Part shown: positions 26,407-35,488 of the stretch, in pieces
How the letters are laid out: each line of letters begins with the position of its first letter
How positions within the stretch are numbered: the first letter of the stretch is position 1
NCBI RefSeq assembly: GCF_017676345.1
Contig: NZ_JAFFZM010000032.1
Location: 1-64,000, forward strand
DNA: 64,000 nucleotides
Direction of reading: 5' to 3'
Source of the DNA: Streptomyces smyrnaeus
GTDB taxonomy: Bacteria; Actinomycetota; Actinomycetes; Streptomycetales; Streptomycetaceae
The notes under the pieces: generated by a model
Told to the model about the DNA's origin: nothing
Databases searched by the model: none
What the model saw: the letters and a program-made list of their open reading frames with translations, nothing else
Translations under genes and position numbers: made by a program

Positions 26407-28458
26407 ATGGAGGACGACGACCCATATCTGTGGCTGGAAGAGATCGAGGGCGAGGCCGCGCTCGCCTGGGTGGAGGAGCGGAACGCCGAGACGGTGGCGG
26501 AACTCACCGCCGACCCGGGGTTCGAGGCGCTGCGGAAGGAAGCGCGGGAGGTGCTGAGCGATCCCGCGCGCATTCCGTACGTCGTGCGGCGCGGCCCGCA
26601 CCTGTACAACTTCTGGCGCGATGCCGCCCACCTCAGAGGGGTGTGGCGGCGCACCACTCTCGCCGAGTACCGCGGGCCCGACCCGCGCTGGGAGACGGTG
26701 CTCGACGTGGACGCGCTGGCCGCGGCGGAGGACGTGCCGTGGGTGTGGTCGGGTGCCGTGGTGCAGCGGCCCGGCCGGAAGCGGGCCCTGGTGAAGCTGT
26801 CCCGGGACGGCGCCGACGCCACTGTCGTGCGCGAATACGACGTGGAGGGGCGCCGCTTCGTGACACAGGCCGAGGGCGGCTTCCGGCTGCCCGAGGCCAA
26901 GACCTCGGTGACCTGGATCGATCAGGACCACCTCTTCGTCGGCACCGACACCGGCCCCGGGTCGCTCACCAGGTCCGGCTACCCGCGCACGGTGCGGCGC
27001 TGGCGCCGGGGCACCCCGCTCGCGGAGTCGCCGGTCGTCTTCGAGGGTCGTGCCGAGGACGTGTCCGTCCACGCCTGGCACGATCCCACCCCTGGCTTCG
27101 AGCGGGACCTGGCCGTGCGCCATCGGGATTTCTGGAGCAGCGAGTACTTCCTGCTCGGACCGGACGCCGCCCCGGTGAGGATCGAGGTGCCGGACGACGC
27201 GCTGGCCCGGGTCCACCGGGAATGGCTGCTGGTCCGCCTGCGCTCACCCTGGCTGGAGCGGCCGGCCGGAGCGCTGCTGGCCTTCCCCTTCGACGCCTTC
27301 CTGCGCGGCGAGCGCGCGCACGATGTGCTGTTCACCCCGGACGAGCGCACCGTCCTGGACGGATACGCCACCACGCGGGGCCACCTCGTGCTGGAGACCC
27401 TCACCGACGTCTCCTCCCGTCTGCAGCTGCTCACGCCGAACACCGGCGGCGGCTGGTCGCGCCGCCCGCTCGGCGAGGTGCCCCCGCTGTCCACGGCTGC
27501 CGTGACCGCGACCGCCCCGGACGAGGAGGACGAGAACGCGGAGGAGATCCTCTTCGACGTCAGCGGATATCTGCAGCCGGCCACCCTGTGCCGGGCGATG
27601 GCCGGCGCATCGGGTGTGGAGACGCTGAAGCAGGCGCCGGCCCGCTTCGCCACCGAGGGGCTGTGTGTACGGCAGCACTTCGCGATCTCGGCGGACGGGA
27701 CCCGGGTGCCGTACTTCGTCGTCGGGCCGGAGCGGCAGGAGGGGCCGGTGCCCACGCTGCTGTACGGCTACGGCGGGTTCGAGGTGTCCCTCACCCCGTC
27801 CTACTCCGCCGTGACGGGCAGGACATGGCTGCGGCGCGGCGGCGCCTATGTGGTGGCCAACATCCGCGGCGGCGGCGAGTACGGTCCCGCCTGGCACCGG
27901 GCGGCGCTCGGCGCGGCGCGGGACCGTGCCTTCGAGGACTTCGCAGCCGTCGCCCGGGACCTGGCAGCGCGGGGTGTCACCGCACCGGAGCGGCTCGGCA
28001 TCTCGGGCGGCAGCAACGGGGGCCTGCTGATGGGCGTCATGCTCACCCGGCATCCCGAACTCTTCGGCGCTGTCGTCGCCGAGGTACCGCTGCTGGACAT
28101 GCTGCGCTTCCACCGGCTGCTCGCCGGCTCGTCCTGGATCGCCGAGTACGGCGATCCGGACACGCCCGATGAGCGCGCCCAGCTGCTCCGCTGGTCGCCG
28201 TACCACAACCTGGACGCCGACCGCGGCTGTCCGCCGCTGCTGCTGACGACCTCGACCCGCGACGACCGCGTCCACCCGGGCCATGCCCGGAAGATGGCCG
28301 CGCGCATGCGGGACCGGGGGCTGCCCGTCCGGTATTTCGAGAACACCGGCGGTGGGCACGCCGGTGCGGCCGATCATGAGCAGGCCGCCTTCGTCGAGGC
28401 GCTGACCCACACCTTCCTGTGGCGGACGCTGAGCGGCGAGGGCCGGGTGCCCGACTGA
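26407..28458 (+). CDS. prolyl oligopeptidase family serine peptidase (S9)
   Basis: A 683-aa cytosolic S9 peptidase. It has an N-terminal DPYLWLEEIEG typical of prolyl endopeptidase/oligopeptidase B, a seven-bladed propeller region (about 60-410) and a C-terminal alpha/beta hydrolase. The catalytic triad is Ser in GISGGSNGGLL (about 534), Asp in TRDDRVHPGH (about 617) and His in GGGHAGAADH (about 648). It should cleave short peptides, probably after proline. A GTG one codon upstream is an alternative start. It converges on the GH3 gene. Confidence 0.92.
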   Translation: MEDDDPYLWLEEIEGEAALAWVEERNAETVAELTADPGFEALRKEAREVLSDPARIPYVVRRGPHLYNFWRDAAHLRGVWRRTTLAEYRGPDPRWETVLDVDALAAAEDVPWVWSGAVVQRPGRKRALVKLSRDGADATVVREYDVEGRRFVTQAEGGFRLPEAKTSVTWIDQDHLFVGTDTGPGSLTRSGYPRTVRRWRRGTPLAESPVVFEGRAEDVSVHAWHDPTPGFERDLAVRHRDFWSSEYFLLGPDAAPVRIEVPDDALARVHREWLLVRLRSPWLERPAGALLAFPFDAFLRGERAHDVLFTPDERTVLDGYATTRGHLVLETLTDVSSRLQLLTPNTGGGWSRRPLGEVPPLSTAAVTATAPDEEDENAEEILFDVSGYLQPATLCRAMAGASGVETLKQAPARFATEGLCVRQHFAISADGTRVPYFVVGPERQEGPVPTLLYGYGGFEVSLTPSYSAVTGRTWLRRGGAYVVANIRGGGEYGPAWHRAALGAARDRAFEDFAAVARDLAARGVTAPERLGISGGSNGGLLMGVMLTRHPELFGAVVAEVPLLDMLRFHRLLAGSSWIAEYGDPDTPDERAQLLRWSPYHNLDADRGCPPLLLTTSTRDDRVHPGHARKMAARMRDRGLPVRYFENTGGGHAGAADHEQAAFVEALTHTFLWRTLSGEGRVPD

Positions 28459-28475
28459 TCCCGGGCGGGCACCCG
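28444..28475. terminator. bidirectional terminator at S9/GH3 convergence
   Basis: CGGGTGCCCG (28444-28453) and CGGGCACCCG (28466-28475) are perfect complements. The stem overlaps the S9 stop codon and ends just short of the GH3 stop. Confidence 0.75.
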
Positions 28476-28481
28476 CCACCG

Positions 28482-29933
28482 CTACGACACACAGCGGTGG
28501 AATCCGTCGGCGGACCGGGGCCCGCCCGTCAGCAGCTCCGCCGCGGCCACGCCGGAGGCGGCGCTCGCGCCGTGGGTGACGATCTGCGTCGCTCCAGTGA
28601 GGGCGTCGCTCGGCAGGCCCATCTCCACCACGACGGTGTCCGGGCGTGCGGCGACCAGCGCGGCGACGGCGCGGCTCATCCACACGTGGCGGGAGGCGTC
28701 CCGGACGACCACGACGAGCGGCCGCCCGGCGGCGGGTGCCAGCGCCCGGCTGTCGAGCACGCCGGCCCGCTCCCGCAGTTCGTCGCCGTGCACGCGGGCG
28801 GAGGTCGTGCCCGGGAGGCGTTCTTGCAGCGGGGCCGCGACGCCCCACGGGGTCTCCTTGCCGATGGCCATGTTGGTGGCCGCGACCAGTTCCACCACGT
28901 GCGGAGGGGCCGCCAGGGGCAGGGTGTCCCGTGCGGTGCCGGTGAGCCGGACGGCGCGCCGCGCCGCGACGTGGCCGATGTCCCGGGGGGCCTCCCGGGC
29001 GGGGACGGCCGCCCGCAGCGCGGCTGACCACTCCGCGAACTCGCGTACCCGGCCGGCGGCTTCGGCCAGCCGCTCCTCCGCGAGGTCGCCACGGACGACG
29101 GCCTCGACGAGTGCCGTGGCCAGTCCGTCGACGGTGCTCTCCTCGGCGCTCTCCCCGCCGACGCAGACGGCGTCCACCCCGGCTGAGACGGCCCGCACGG
29201 TGGCCCCGTCGATCCCGTGGCGCCCGGTGACGGCGCCCATCTCGATGGCGTCACTGACGATCAGCCCGTCGAATCCCAGTTCCTCGCGGAGCAGTTCCTG
29301 CAGTACTGCCCGGCTGAGCGTGGCCGGGAGGTCGGCGTCGTAGGTGGGCAGCTCGTGGTGCGAGTCGGCGGCGACGTCACCGTGTCCGGGGAAGTGCTTG
29401 GCGCAGGCGGCGACTCCGGCGGACTGGAGCCCGCGGACCCACGCCGCGGTGTGCCGGGACACCAGGTCGGCGTCGGCACCGAAGGACCGGACCCCGATGA
29501 CCGGGTTGTCGGGGTTGGAGTTGACGTCCGCGCTGGGTGCGAAGTCGAGGGTGACCCCCGCGGCGAGCAGTTGACGGCCCAGGTCGGCGGCGACGGCCTC
29601 GGTCAGCTCCGGGTCGTCGACGGCTCCCAGCGCGAAGTTGCCCGGCCGGGTCGAGCCGGTGGCCGACTCGATCCTGGTCACGTCCCCCGCCTCCTCGTCG
29701 ATCGCGACGATCAGCGCGGGGTTCTCCGCGCGGAGCTGTGCGGTCAGGCGCGCCACCTGGTCCGGGGAGGAGATGTTGCGCGAGAAGAGGACGACGGAGG
29801 CCAGCCCGTCGCCGATGTCGCGCAGGATCCAGTCGGGCGCCTCGGTGCCCACGAAACCGGGCTGCAGGACGGAGAGCGCGAGTCGTCGCAACGCGCTGCC
29901 GTACTTGTTGGCGGATATCGGTTCGGCGGGCAT
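28482..29933 (-). CDS. nagZ: GH3 beta-N-acetylhexosaminidase (NagZ-like)
   Basis: A 483-aa glycoside hydrolase family 3 enzyme lacking a signal peptide. The N-terminal barrel carries IDEEAGDVTRI and the bacterial NagZ signature KHFPGHGDVAADSH (about residue 180), whose His/Asp act in acid-base catalysis. The nucleophile Asp is in IVSDAIEMGAV (about 225). An additional C-terminal domain (about 330-483) makes it longer than E. coli NagZ. It should release GlcNAc from chitin or muropeptide fragments inside the cell. Two DasR-like sites upstream tie it to the aminosugar regulon with nagKA. Confidence 0.92.
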   Translation of the reverse strand: MPAEPISANKYGSALRRLALSVLQPGFVGTEAPDWILRDIGDGLASVVLFSRNISSPDQVARLTAQLRAENPALIVAIDEEAGDVTRIESATGSTRPGNFALGAVDDPELTEAVAADLGRQLLAAGVTLDFAPSADVNSNPDNPVIGVRSFGADADLVSRHTAAWVRGLQSAGVAACAKHFPGHGDVAADSHHELPTYDADLPATLSRAVLQELLREELGFDGLIVSDAIEMGAVTGRHGIDGATVRAVSAGVDAVCVGGESAEESTVDGLATALVEAVVRGDLAEERLAEAAGRVREFAEWSAALRAAVPAREAPRDIGHVAARRAVRLTGTARDTLPLAAPPHVVELVAATNMAIGKETPWGVAAPLQERLPGTTSARVHGDELRERAGVLDSRALAPAAGRPLVVVVRDASRHVWMSRAVAALVAARPDTVVVEMGLPSDALTGATQIVTHGASAASGVAAAELLTGGPRSADGFHRCVS

Positions 29934-30001
29934 CGACGGCGCCTTTCGGTGGGATCGGTACGTCGGTGACGGCAGCGCACGGCATCCGCATTCCGATCAA
30001 C

Positions 30002-30015
30002 TTGGTACAGACCAA
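30002..30015. promoter_or_regulatory. DasR-like inverted repeat near nagZ
   Basis: TTGGTACAGACCAA is an inverted repeat (TTGGT-N4-ACCAA) that keeps the TGGT...AGACCA ends of the dre consensus. It lies 68 bp upstream of the nagZ start. Confidence 0.5.
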
Positions 30016-30157
30016 CGACGTGTGCCCCAGAGTAACCACACACGCCGAACGACACACGCCAAGGGGGCGGATCGCGCCCCCACGAGCTCGCACCCACGGC
30101 CGTGCACGGCAGGGACCGACCACCTCCCCGCACGTGGACGGGAGTTGACATCCGATT

Positions 30158-30169
30158 TGGTCTAGTCCA
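30158..30169. promoter_or_regulatory. dre core (DasR operator) between nagZ and dioxygenase operon
   Basis: TGGTCTAGTCCA matches the dre core TGGTCTAGACCA at 11 of 12 positions. It lies 225 bp upstream of nagZ and about 325 bp upstream of the divergent dioxygenase, so it could act on either. The remainder of the 560-bp gap (29934-30493) shows no ORF. Confidence 0.7.
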
Positions 30170-30493
30170 ACTTGGGTGGGGCGCGAGCCAAAGGAGAGGC
30201 ACGTGTGGCGCACGTTCCGTTCATATCGGGGTGTGTGCCCATCCCGCCGCGCCTGCGAGCCCGCCGCAACGTGACCTGACCCGTGGACCAGGGGACGGTT
30301 GCGGGCCGCTGGTCGCCGACGGCCGGAACCGCCACCCAGCGCCCCGTCGGCCCCGCCACCCCCCGCGCCGCGACCCGGCCGCGAACAGCGCCCCTGCCGC
30401 CCACCCGACCGATCAGCGCCCTCGCACTTCCACCGGACGAACAGACTGCCGCTCCCCCGTCCCGGGGGCGGCAGTGAGCACCTGGAGCACCGT

Positions 30494-31597
30494 ATGGCGA
30501 CGTCTGACCCCTATCTCCATCGAGCCGCATCGAACATCCCCTACTTCAGCGCGGACGGCGACACCTATCTGGCCCGTACGCCCCTTCGTGAGCTGCGCAA
30601 GACGCGCCCGCTCCGGGTGCTGTCCGAGGAGGACTTCGCCTTCTGGCAGACCTACGGCTACATCGTCGTCAAGGAGGCGATCCCCGCCTCCGCCGCCCGG
30701 CGGCTGCTGGACTTCGCCTGGGAGTTCCAAGGGCTCGATCCCGACCGCCCGCAGACCTGGTACCGGGACCGCGAGTTCGGCTCCGACCTCGAACGGGAGC
30801 TGCACATCTACGGCTTCGTCGAGGCGTACCACCACCAGCTCATCTGGGACAGCCGCCAGACGCAGCGGGTCTACGACGCCTTCGTCGACGTATGGGACTG
30901 CGAAGAGCTCTGGGTCACCCTGGACCGGCTCAACCTCAACCCGCCCAACATCGGCAACCGCGACCGGGCACTGATCGAGCAGCGGGACCGGGGCTTCGAC
31001 ATCGAGCTCCACTGGGACATCGACACCTCGCTCGGCACTCCGCCCCAGCGGGTGCAGGGCATCATCGCCCTCAACGACACCGAGCCGGAGCTGGGAGGCT
31101 TCCAGTGCTGCCCCGAGCTGTTCCGGCAGTTCGACCGGTGGAAGGCGCTCCAGCCGGACGGTCGCGACCCGATACGGCCCTCGATCGACCGGGACGAGAT
31201 GCCCGTCGTACGTCCCGAACTGGCGGCCGGCGACCTGCTGATCTGGAACGGTCTGCTGGCGCACGGAGTGGCCGCCAACACCTCCGACAGCGGAGTGCGT
31301 TCGGTGCAGTACCTGTCCATGATGCCCGCGCTGGAATCCCATCAGGCGCTGCGGCGGTCACGGATCGACTCCTGGCGCCATCTCACCACCCCGGACTGGA
31401 ACGCGACACTGCTCGGCGACAGCACGAAGCACGAGTCCCTGCGCTACGGTCCCGCCCGACTCACCGCCCTGGGCGCGAAACTGCTGGGGCTCGACTCCTG
31501 GCGGGGGCCCCACGACGCGGCCGACACCGCCGGCACCGCCGACAACGCCGTCACGAGCGAGGCCATGGGGGAGGAGACATGCGCAGTATCTGCCTGA
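30494..31597 (+). CDS. phytanoyl-CoA dioxygenase (PhyH) family Fe(II)/2-oxoglutarate oxygenase
   Basis: A 367-aa non-heme iron oxygenase. The metal-binding HxD is in ELHWDID (about residue 173) and the distal His is in LLAHGVAANTS (about 256), with a 2-oxoglutarate-binding Arg in GVRSVQY. Such enzymes hydroxylate or otherwise oxidise a small substrate. It is the first gene of a four-gene operon with 17-bp to 1-bp overlaps, followed by a glycosyltransferase-like protein, a GNAT and an MFS exporter. That arrangement suggests tailoring of a small exported metabolite. CTGGAG lies seven bases before the ATG. The last 40 residues are Ala/Thr-rich and unconserved. Confidence 0.88.
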   Translation: MATSDPYLHRAASNIPYFSADGDTYLARTPLRELRKTRPLRVLSEEDFAFWQTYGYIVVKEAIPASAARRLLDFAWEFQGLDPDRPQTWYRDREFGSDLERELHIYGFVEAYHHQLIWDSRQTQRVYDAFVDVWDCEELWVTLDRLNLNPPNIGNRDRALIEQRDRGFDIELHWDIDTSLGTPPQRVQGIIALNDTEPELGGFQCCPELFRQFDRWKALQPDGRDPIRPSIDRDEMPVVRPELAAGDLLIWNGLLAHGVAANTSDSGVRSVQYLSMMPALESHQALRRSRIDSWRHLTTPDWNATLLGDSTKHESLRYGPARLTALGAKLLGLDSWRGPHDAADTAGTADNAVTSEAMGEETCAVSA

Positions 31598-32910
31598 CAC
31601 TTCCCACCAACAGGCCCTGTGCGGCGACGATCGCGGCTGTCGGAGAGGAGGCCGCGTACGCCGTCGAGCACTTCGACAACGATGTCCACCTGGTGATCCT
31701 CGACTCCTGCGCACCGCCGGTGTACGCCGAGCACGCCGAGGCCGTGCGGCGCCTGCCCACCTCCCCGCGCCTCACGGTGCACCACCTCGACGAGGCGCGG
31801 CAGCGCGACTTCCTCCAGCGGGTGACCGAGCGCACCGGAAACGCCAAGCCCGAGCTGCTGCGCGATCTGCTGCTGCCGGACGGGCTCTCCTACGGAGCCT
31901 GCACCGATCGCGCTTTCCTGCTCGCGGCCGCGCTCGGTTGCGAGTCCGTCCACCGGAGGGACTCCGACAGCCGGTACCAGAGCGCACACGGCCGCCCGGT
32001 CTTCCCCGTCCACCACGAACTGAGGTCGCTGGGCAAGCGGGCCGCGGATGCCGCGCGCGGCGTGGACGAGACGACGCTGGCGACCGAGCACCTGGACAGA
32101 CGGGTCGCGATGGTGGGCAGCTCGTTCATCGGTGAACTGTCCGTGGACCTCGGCGGGATCCTGGCGGCGGACCCCGAGGTCTACCACGACGTCGTCAGCC
32201 TCTGGGCGCCCGCGCACTGGCCGGCCGAGCAGAAGCGTCAGCTGGTGGACGAATCCTTCCGGGGCGCGGGCACGCGACCGTTCGAGCGGGACCACTCGCT
32301 GCTGACGCTGGTCGACCCGATGCGGGTCGACATGTGCAACATCAGCTTCCACGGCGTCCACGAACAAGTGCCGCTGCCACCCGCGCGGGACACCATCGGC
32401 AGCGACTACTTCCTGCTCCATCTGGTGCGGAACGCCGGACTGCCCGGCGTCCTGCACAACCGGCACATCGTCAACTTCCACACGTCCGAACGCCGGACCG
32501 GGCCGGGCTTCCTGGCCTATCAGACGCGTTTCGCCAAGTTCCTGCTGTCGATGCTCCACTTCCACTTCATCTATGACGGGATGGCCGAGTCAGGCGACTC
32601 GCTGCTGGACGACCGGGGGCACATACGCGCCTCGGCCATCGCGGCGCTCGCGCGGGAATCCGCCCCGCTCGACCGGCGCGAGAACGTCCAGCGCCTGGAC
32701 GCTCTGGACTCCGCCTACCGGCGGCTGGGCGGTCGCTACACCACCGTCGCCGACCAACTGGCCACCCGCCGCGAACGCCTGCTCGACGAGGCGCGCAGCG
32801 ACATCGAGGACTTCGCTGTGCTGACCGAGGCCTGGGGCGAGCTGATGTCCGCCGCCCGGCAGACCCCGTTGAGCCCACCGCCGTCCGGCCGACCGGAGGT
32901 GCACGGGTGA
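31579..32910 (+). CDS. glycosyltransferase-like protein (GT-A-type, DUF6271-like)
   Basis: A 443-aa protein I recognise only loosely. The first 150 residues look like a GT-A nucleotide-sugar transferase: an N-terminal strand/helix, EHFDNDVHLVILDS, and HRRDSDSRY (about 122-130) as a likely metal-binding DxD. Asp/His-rich segments and ICEL-free cytosolic character follow; no membrane helix or signal peptide is seen. It may match the Streptomyces family DUF6271, but I am unsure. The ATG lies inside the dioxygenase gene with GAGGAG upstream. It should act with the dioxygenase and GNAT on one metabolite. Confidence 0.65.
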   Translation: MRSICLTLPTNRPCAATIAAVGEEAAYAVEHFDNDVHLVILDSCAPPVYAEHAEAVRRLPTSPRLTVHHLDEARQRDFLQRVTERTGNAKPELLRDLLLPDGLSYGACTDRAFLLAAALGCESVHRRDSDSRYQSAHGRPVFPVHHELRSLGKRAADAARGVDETTLATEHLDRRVAMVGSSFIGELSVDLGGILAADPEVYHDVVSLWAPAHWPAEQKRQLVDESFRGAGTRPFERDHSLLTLVDPMRVDMCNISFHGVHEQVPLPPARDTIGSDYFLLHLVRNAGLPGVLHNRHIVNFHTSERRTGPGFLAYQTRFAKFLLSMLHFHFIYDGMAESGDSLLDDRGHIRASAIAALARESAPLDRRENVQRLDALDSAYRRLGGRYTTVADQLATRRERLLDEARSDIEDFAVLTEAWGELMSAARQTPLSPPPSGRPEVHG

Positions 32911-33527
32911 TGCGTACGGGCACAGCTGCGCCGAAGCCGCGGCCGGGCGCCGCGAGCAGGGCGGAGACGGCCGCGTCCGGCTGGGAAGCCGTGCGCGGTC
33001 TCGGAACCGTACGCATCCGCCACATCCTCGACAGCGACTGGGACTCCGTCGCGGCTCTGGAGCGGGACGCCTACGCCGGACTGGGCCTCTCGGAGGGGCC
33101 GGCCGCACTGCAGTCCCGGGCATCCGCTTCACCGGGCACCTGCTTCCTGCTGGACGTCGGTTCCCGGACGGCCGGTTACCTGCTGGCCCTGCCCTACCCG
33201 GCCTTCCGCTACCCGGATCTGGAACAGAGGCAGGGCGCCACCGCGTTTCGGACCCGCAATCTCCATCTGCACGACATCGTCGTCACACGGACGCTGCGCC
33301 GCCGAGGGCTGGCCCAGCATCTGCTGCGCCACCTCACCCGCACCGCGCGAGCGCGTGGACACGAGCGCATCTCGCTGGTCGCCGTCGGCGGCAGCGAGCG
33401 GTTCTGGTCGGCGCGGGGCTTCGTACCCCATCCAGGAGTCGTGCCGCCCGGCAGTGGCTACGGCGCAGGCGCGGTCTACATGTCCAGGCCGGTGCCGTGC
33501 CCGGTCCCGCAACACGAAGTGAGCTGA
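32910..33527 (+). CDS. GNAT family N-acetyltransferase
   Basis: A 205-aa protein with a C-terminal GNAT domain (about 35-180). The acetyl-CoA loop lies in LHDIVVTRTLRRRGLAQHLLRHL, followed by ISLVAVGGSERFW and GFVPHP. The start overlaps the upstream stop as TGATG and its own stop overlaps the exporter start, so all four genes are translationally coupled. The role may be acylation of the product or self-protection. Confidence 0.83.
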   Translation: MRTGTAAPKPRPGAASRAETAASGWEAVRGLGTVRIRHILDSDWDSVAALERDAYAGLGLSEGPAALQSRASASPGTCFLLDVGSRTAGYLLALPYPAFRYPDLEQRQGATAFRTRNLHLHDIVVTRTLRRRGLAQHLLRHLTRTARARGHERISLVAVGGSERFWSARGFVPHPGVVPPGSGYGAGAVYMSRPVPCPVPQHEVS

Positions 33528-34726
33528 TGCATGTGTTCCGCGCCCTCACTCTCCCTGCCCACAGGTCCTTCCTCCATGGGCAGTCGGCAATCGCCGCGCT
33601 GTTCTGCGCCCTCGGGTTCCAGTACGCCACCTGGGCCTCGCGGATCCCGGCTCTCAAGAGCGCGCTGCAGCTGACCGCCGCCGAGGTCGGGATGCTGCTG
33701 ATGGCCGCCGGGGTCGGTGCGGCGGTGTCGTTCCCGTTGGTGGCGATGTTGATGAGGCGTCTGGGCTCCCAGCGGCTCGCCCTGCTGTCCCATCTCGGTC
33801 TCACGCTGCTGCTCCTCGCCCTGGCGGCGGCACCGAACTACCCCGTCGCCCTGCTGGTGATGTGCGTCGACGGTCTCTTCGTCGGCTGCTTGAACGTCGC
33901 CATGAACGCGCAGGGAGCGGCACTCGAAGCGCGATACGAACGCACCGCGATGGCGAGGCTGCACGCGGTCTTCAGCGGAGGGTCGCTGCTGGCGGCGCTG
34001 CTCGCCTCGGGCATGAGCGCGGTGACCTCGTCGATCGGGGCCCACTTCGCGGTGGCGGCCGTCCTCCTGGTGCTGCTGGGCGCCTACGCACGGACGGGGC
34101 TCCTCGGCGACGACGAGGCGGCCGACGCGCCGGCCGAAGAGACGGCGAGGCAGGAGCGCGGCCGGTGGGCACTGCCGTCCCGGGTGACGCTGTGGATGTG
34201 CTGCGCCATGGTGTTCGGCACGGTCGCCGAAGGTGCCATGAACGACTGGTCCACCCTGTACATGAGAGACATCGCCAAGGCGTCCGCGCAGATCGCACCC
34301 CTGGGGATCGCCGTCGTCTCGGGGATGATGGTTCTCGCCCGGCTGTTCGCCGACGGCTGGCGCAACCGCTTCGGCGACGGTCGGGTCGTCCTGCTGGGCA
34401 GCGCGCTCGCGGGCGCCGGACTCGCCGTCGCGCTGGTCAGCGGCGGCGTCGTACCCGCGCTCGTCGGCTTCGCCTGCGTGGGCCTGGGGATCGCCGCCGT
34501 CACCCCCTGCGTGTACGCCGCCGCGGCCAGGCAGGGCTCGGACGCGCTGACCCTCGTCGCCGCCATGGGCACGACCGGACTGCTGGCCGGGCCGCCCCTC
34601 ATCGGTTTCATCGCGAGCGCCAGCGATCTGGCGTGGGGCATGGCGACCGTCGCCGTTTCGGCCCTCGTGGTGTCTTTGTGCAGCACCCGGATCCGCTGGA
34701 CCCCGGTGGCCGCCGCCTCCGGCTGA
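33527..34726 (+). CDS. MFS transporter (12-TM)
   Basis: A 399-aa major facilitator with about 12 helices, resembling FucP/YfkF-type permeases: WASRIPALKSALQLT at the N terminus, LNVAMNAQGAALE in helix 4-5, and NDWSTLYMRD after the central loop. It closes the dioxygenase operon. Its start overlaps the GNAT stop as TGATG. Export of the operon's product is the simplest role; the direction of transport cannot be read from sequence. Confidence 0.87.
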   Translation: MHVFRALTLPAHRSFLHGQSAIAALFCALGFQYATWASRIPALKSALQLTAAEVGMLLMAAGVGAAVSFPLVAMLMRRLGSQRLALLSHLGLTLLLLALAAAPNYPVALLVMCVDGLFVGCLNVAMNAQGAALEARYERTAMARLHAVFSGGSLLAALLASGMSAVTSSIGAHFAVAAVLLVLLGAYARTGLLGDDEAADAPAEETARQERGRWALPSRVTLWMCCAMVFGTVAEGAMNDWSTLYMRDIAKASAQIAPLGIAVVSGMMVLARLFADGWRNRFGDGRVVLLGSALAGAGLAVALVSGGVVPALVGFACVGLGIAAVTPCVYAAAARQGSDALTLVAAMGTTGLLAGPPLIGFIASASDLAWGMATVAVSALVVSLCSTRIRWTPVAAASG

Positions 34727-34749
34727 GCTCGCCGCCGGGGCCCGGTCGT

Positions 34750-35289
34750 TCAGGCGCGTCCGCCTTCGCGGCGCGGCCTGTGCCGCCGGTAGTAGGAGAC
34801 GGTGACCGCGGCGACCAACGGGCCCCACAGGACAACCGGCTGGTAGAGGATGCCGACCACGAGGTTCCCGGTGTCCGTCATGTTGTCGTGCGGATACGTC
34901 CACCACCAGGGAATGTTGGCCCACAGCGCGGTCAGTACCACCGCCCCCAGCGCGGCCGGGACGACAGCTGCCATCGGGCGTACGGCCCGCCCGCCCAGCC
35001 ACGGTATCCAGCGCGGCACCACCTCGCCCCACGGCCGCACCAGACCGATCGTCAGGAAGGCGACCAACTCGCAGACGACGCTCAGCGTCAGCATCCAGAC
35101 CTTCGCGTCGAGCGACTGGAAGGGCACGAACCCCTCGTCGGTGTAGCCGGCCGGATATCCGAGCACCAGGGCGATGCGCCACAGGCCGCTCGGCAGGACG
35201 ACCACCGTGGTCGCGTGCGCTGCCCACACCGCCCAACGGGGCGGCGGTGGCGCGGTGACGGGGGTCTCGGTGGTGACCTGGGTGCTCAT
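34750..35289 (-). CDS. four-TM membrane protein of unknown function
   Basis: A 179-aa protein with four hydrophobic segments (about 20-45, 65-88, 105-130, 145-168) and a short basic C-terminal tail. Between helices 3 and 4 is WWWTYPHDNMTDTGN, which may be extracellular. I do not recognise the family. The ATG at 35289 is weakly supported by GGGA; an ATG five codons upstream is possible. It converges on the MFS gene 23 bp away. Confidence 0.7.
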   Translation of the reverse strand: MSTQVTTETPVTAPPPPRWAVWAAHATTVVVLPSGLWRIALVLGYPAGYTDEGFVPFQSLDAKVWMLTLSVVCELVAFLTIGLVRPWGEVVPRWIPWLGGRAVRPMAAVVPAALGAVVLTALWANIPWWWTYPHDNMTDTGNLVVGILYQPVVLWGPLVAAVTVSYYRRHRPRREGGRA

Positions 35290-35488
35290 GGGTCCCATCA
35301 TGGTGGGCCCCGCGCCGCACCCCGTCAGCCCGCGAGCCCGACCCGGCTCGTCCCCGGGGATGACGACCGTACCGGTGTGCTCACCCGCGCGATGGACGCA
35401 CCTCGTCGTCGGCGGCACGACCTGGTTCTGGACGGTCCGCCACCGCCCGTCGTGACGGAGTGGGACGGCTGGAGGCTGTTCGACGCGC

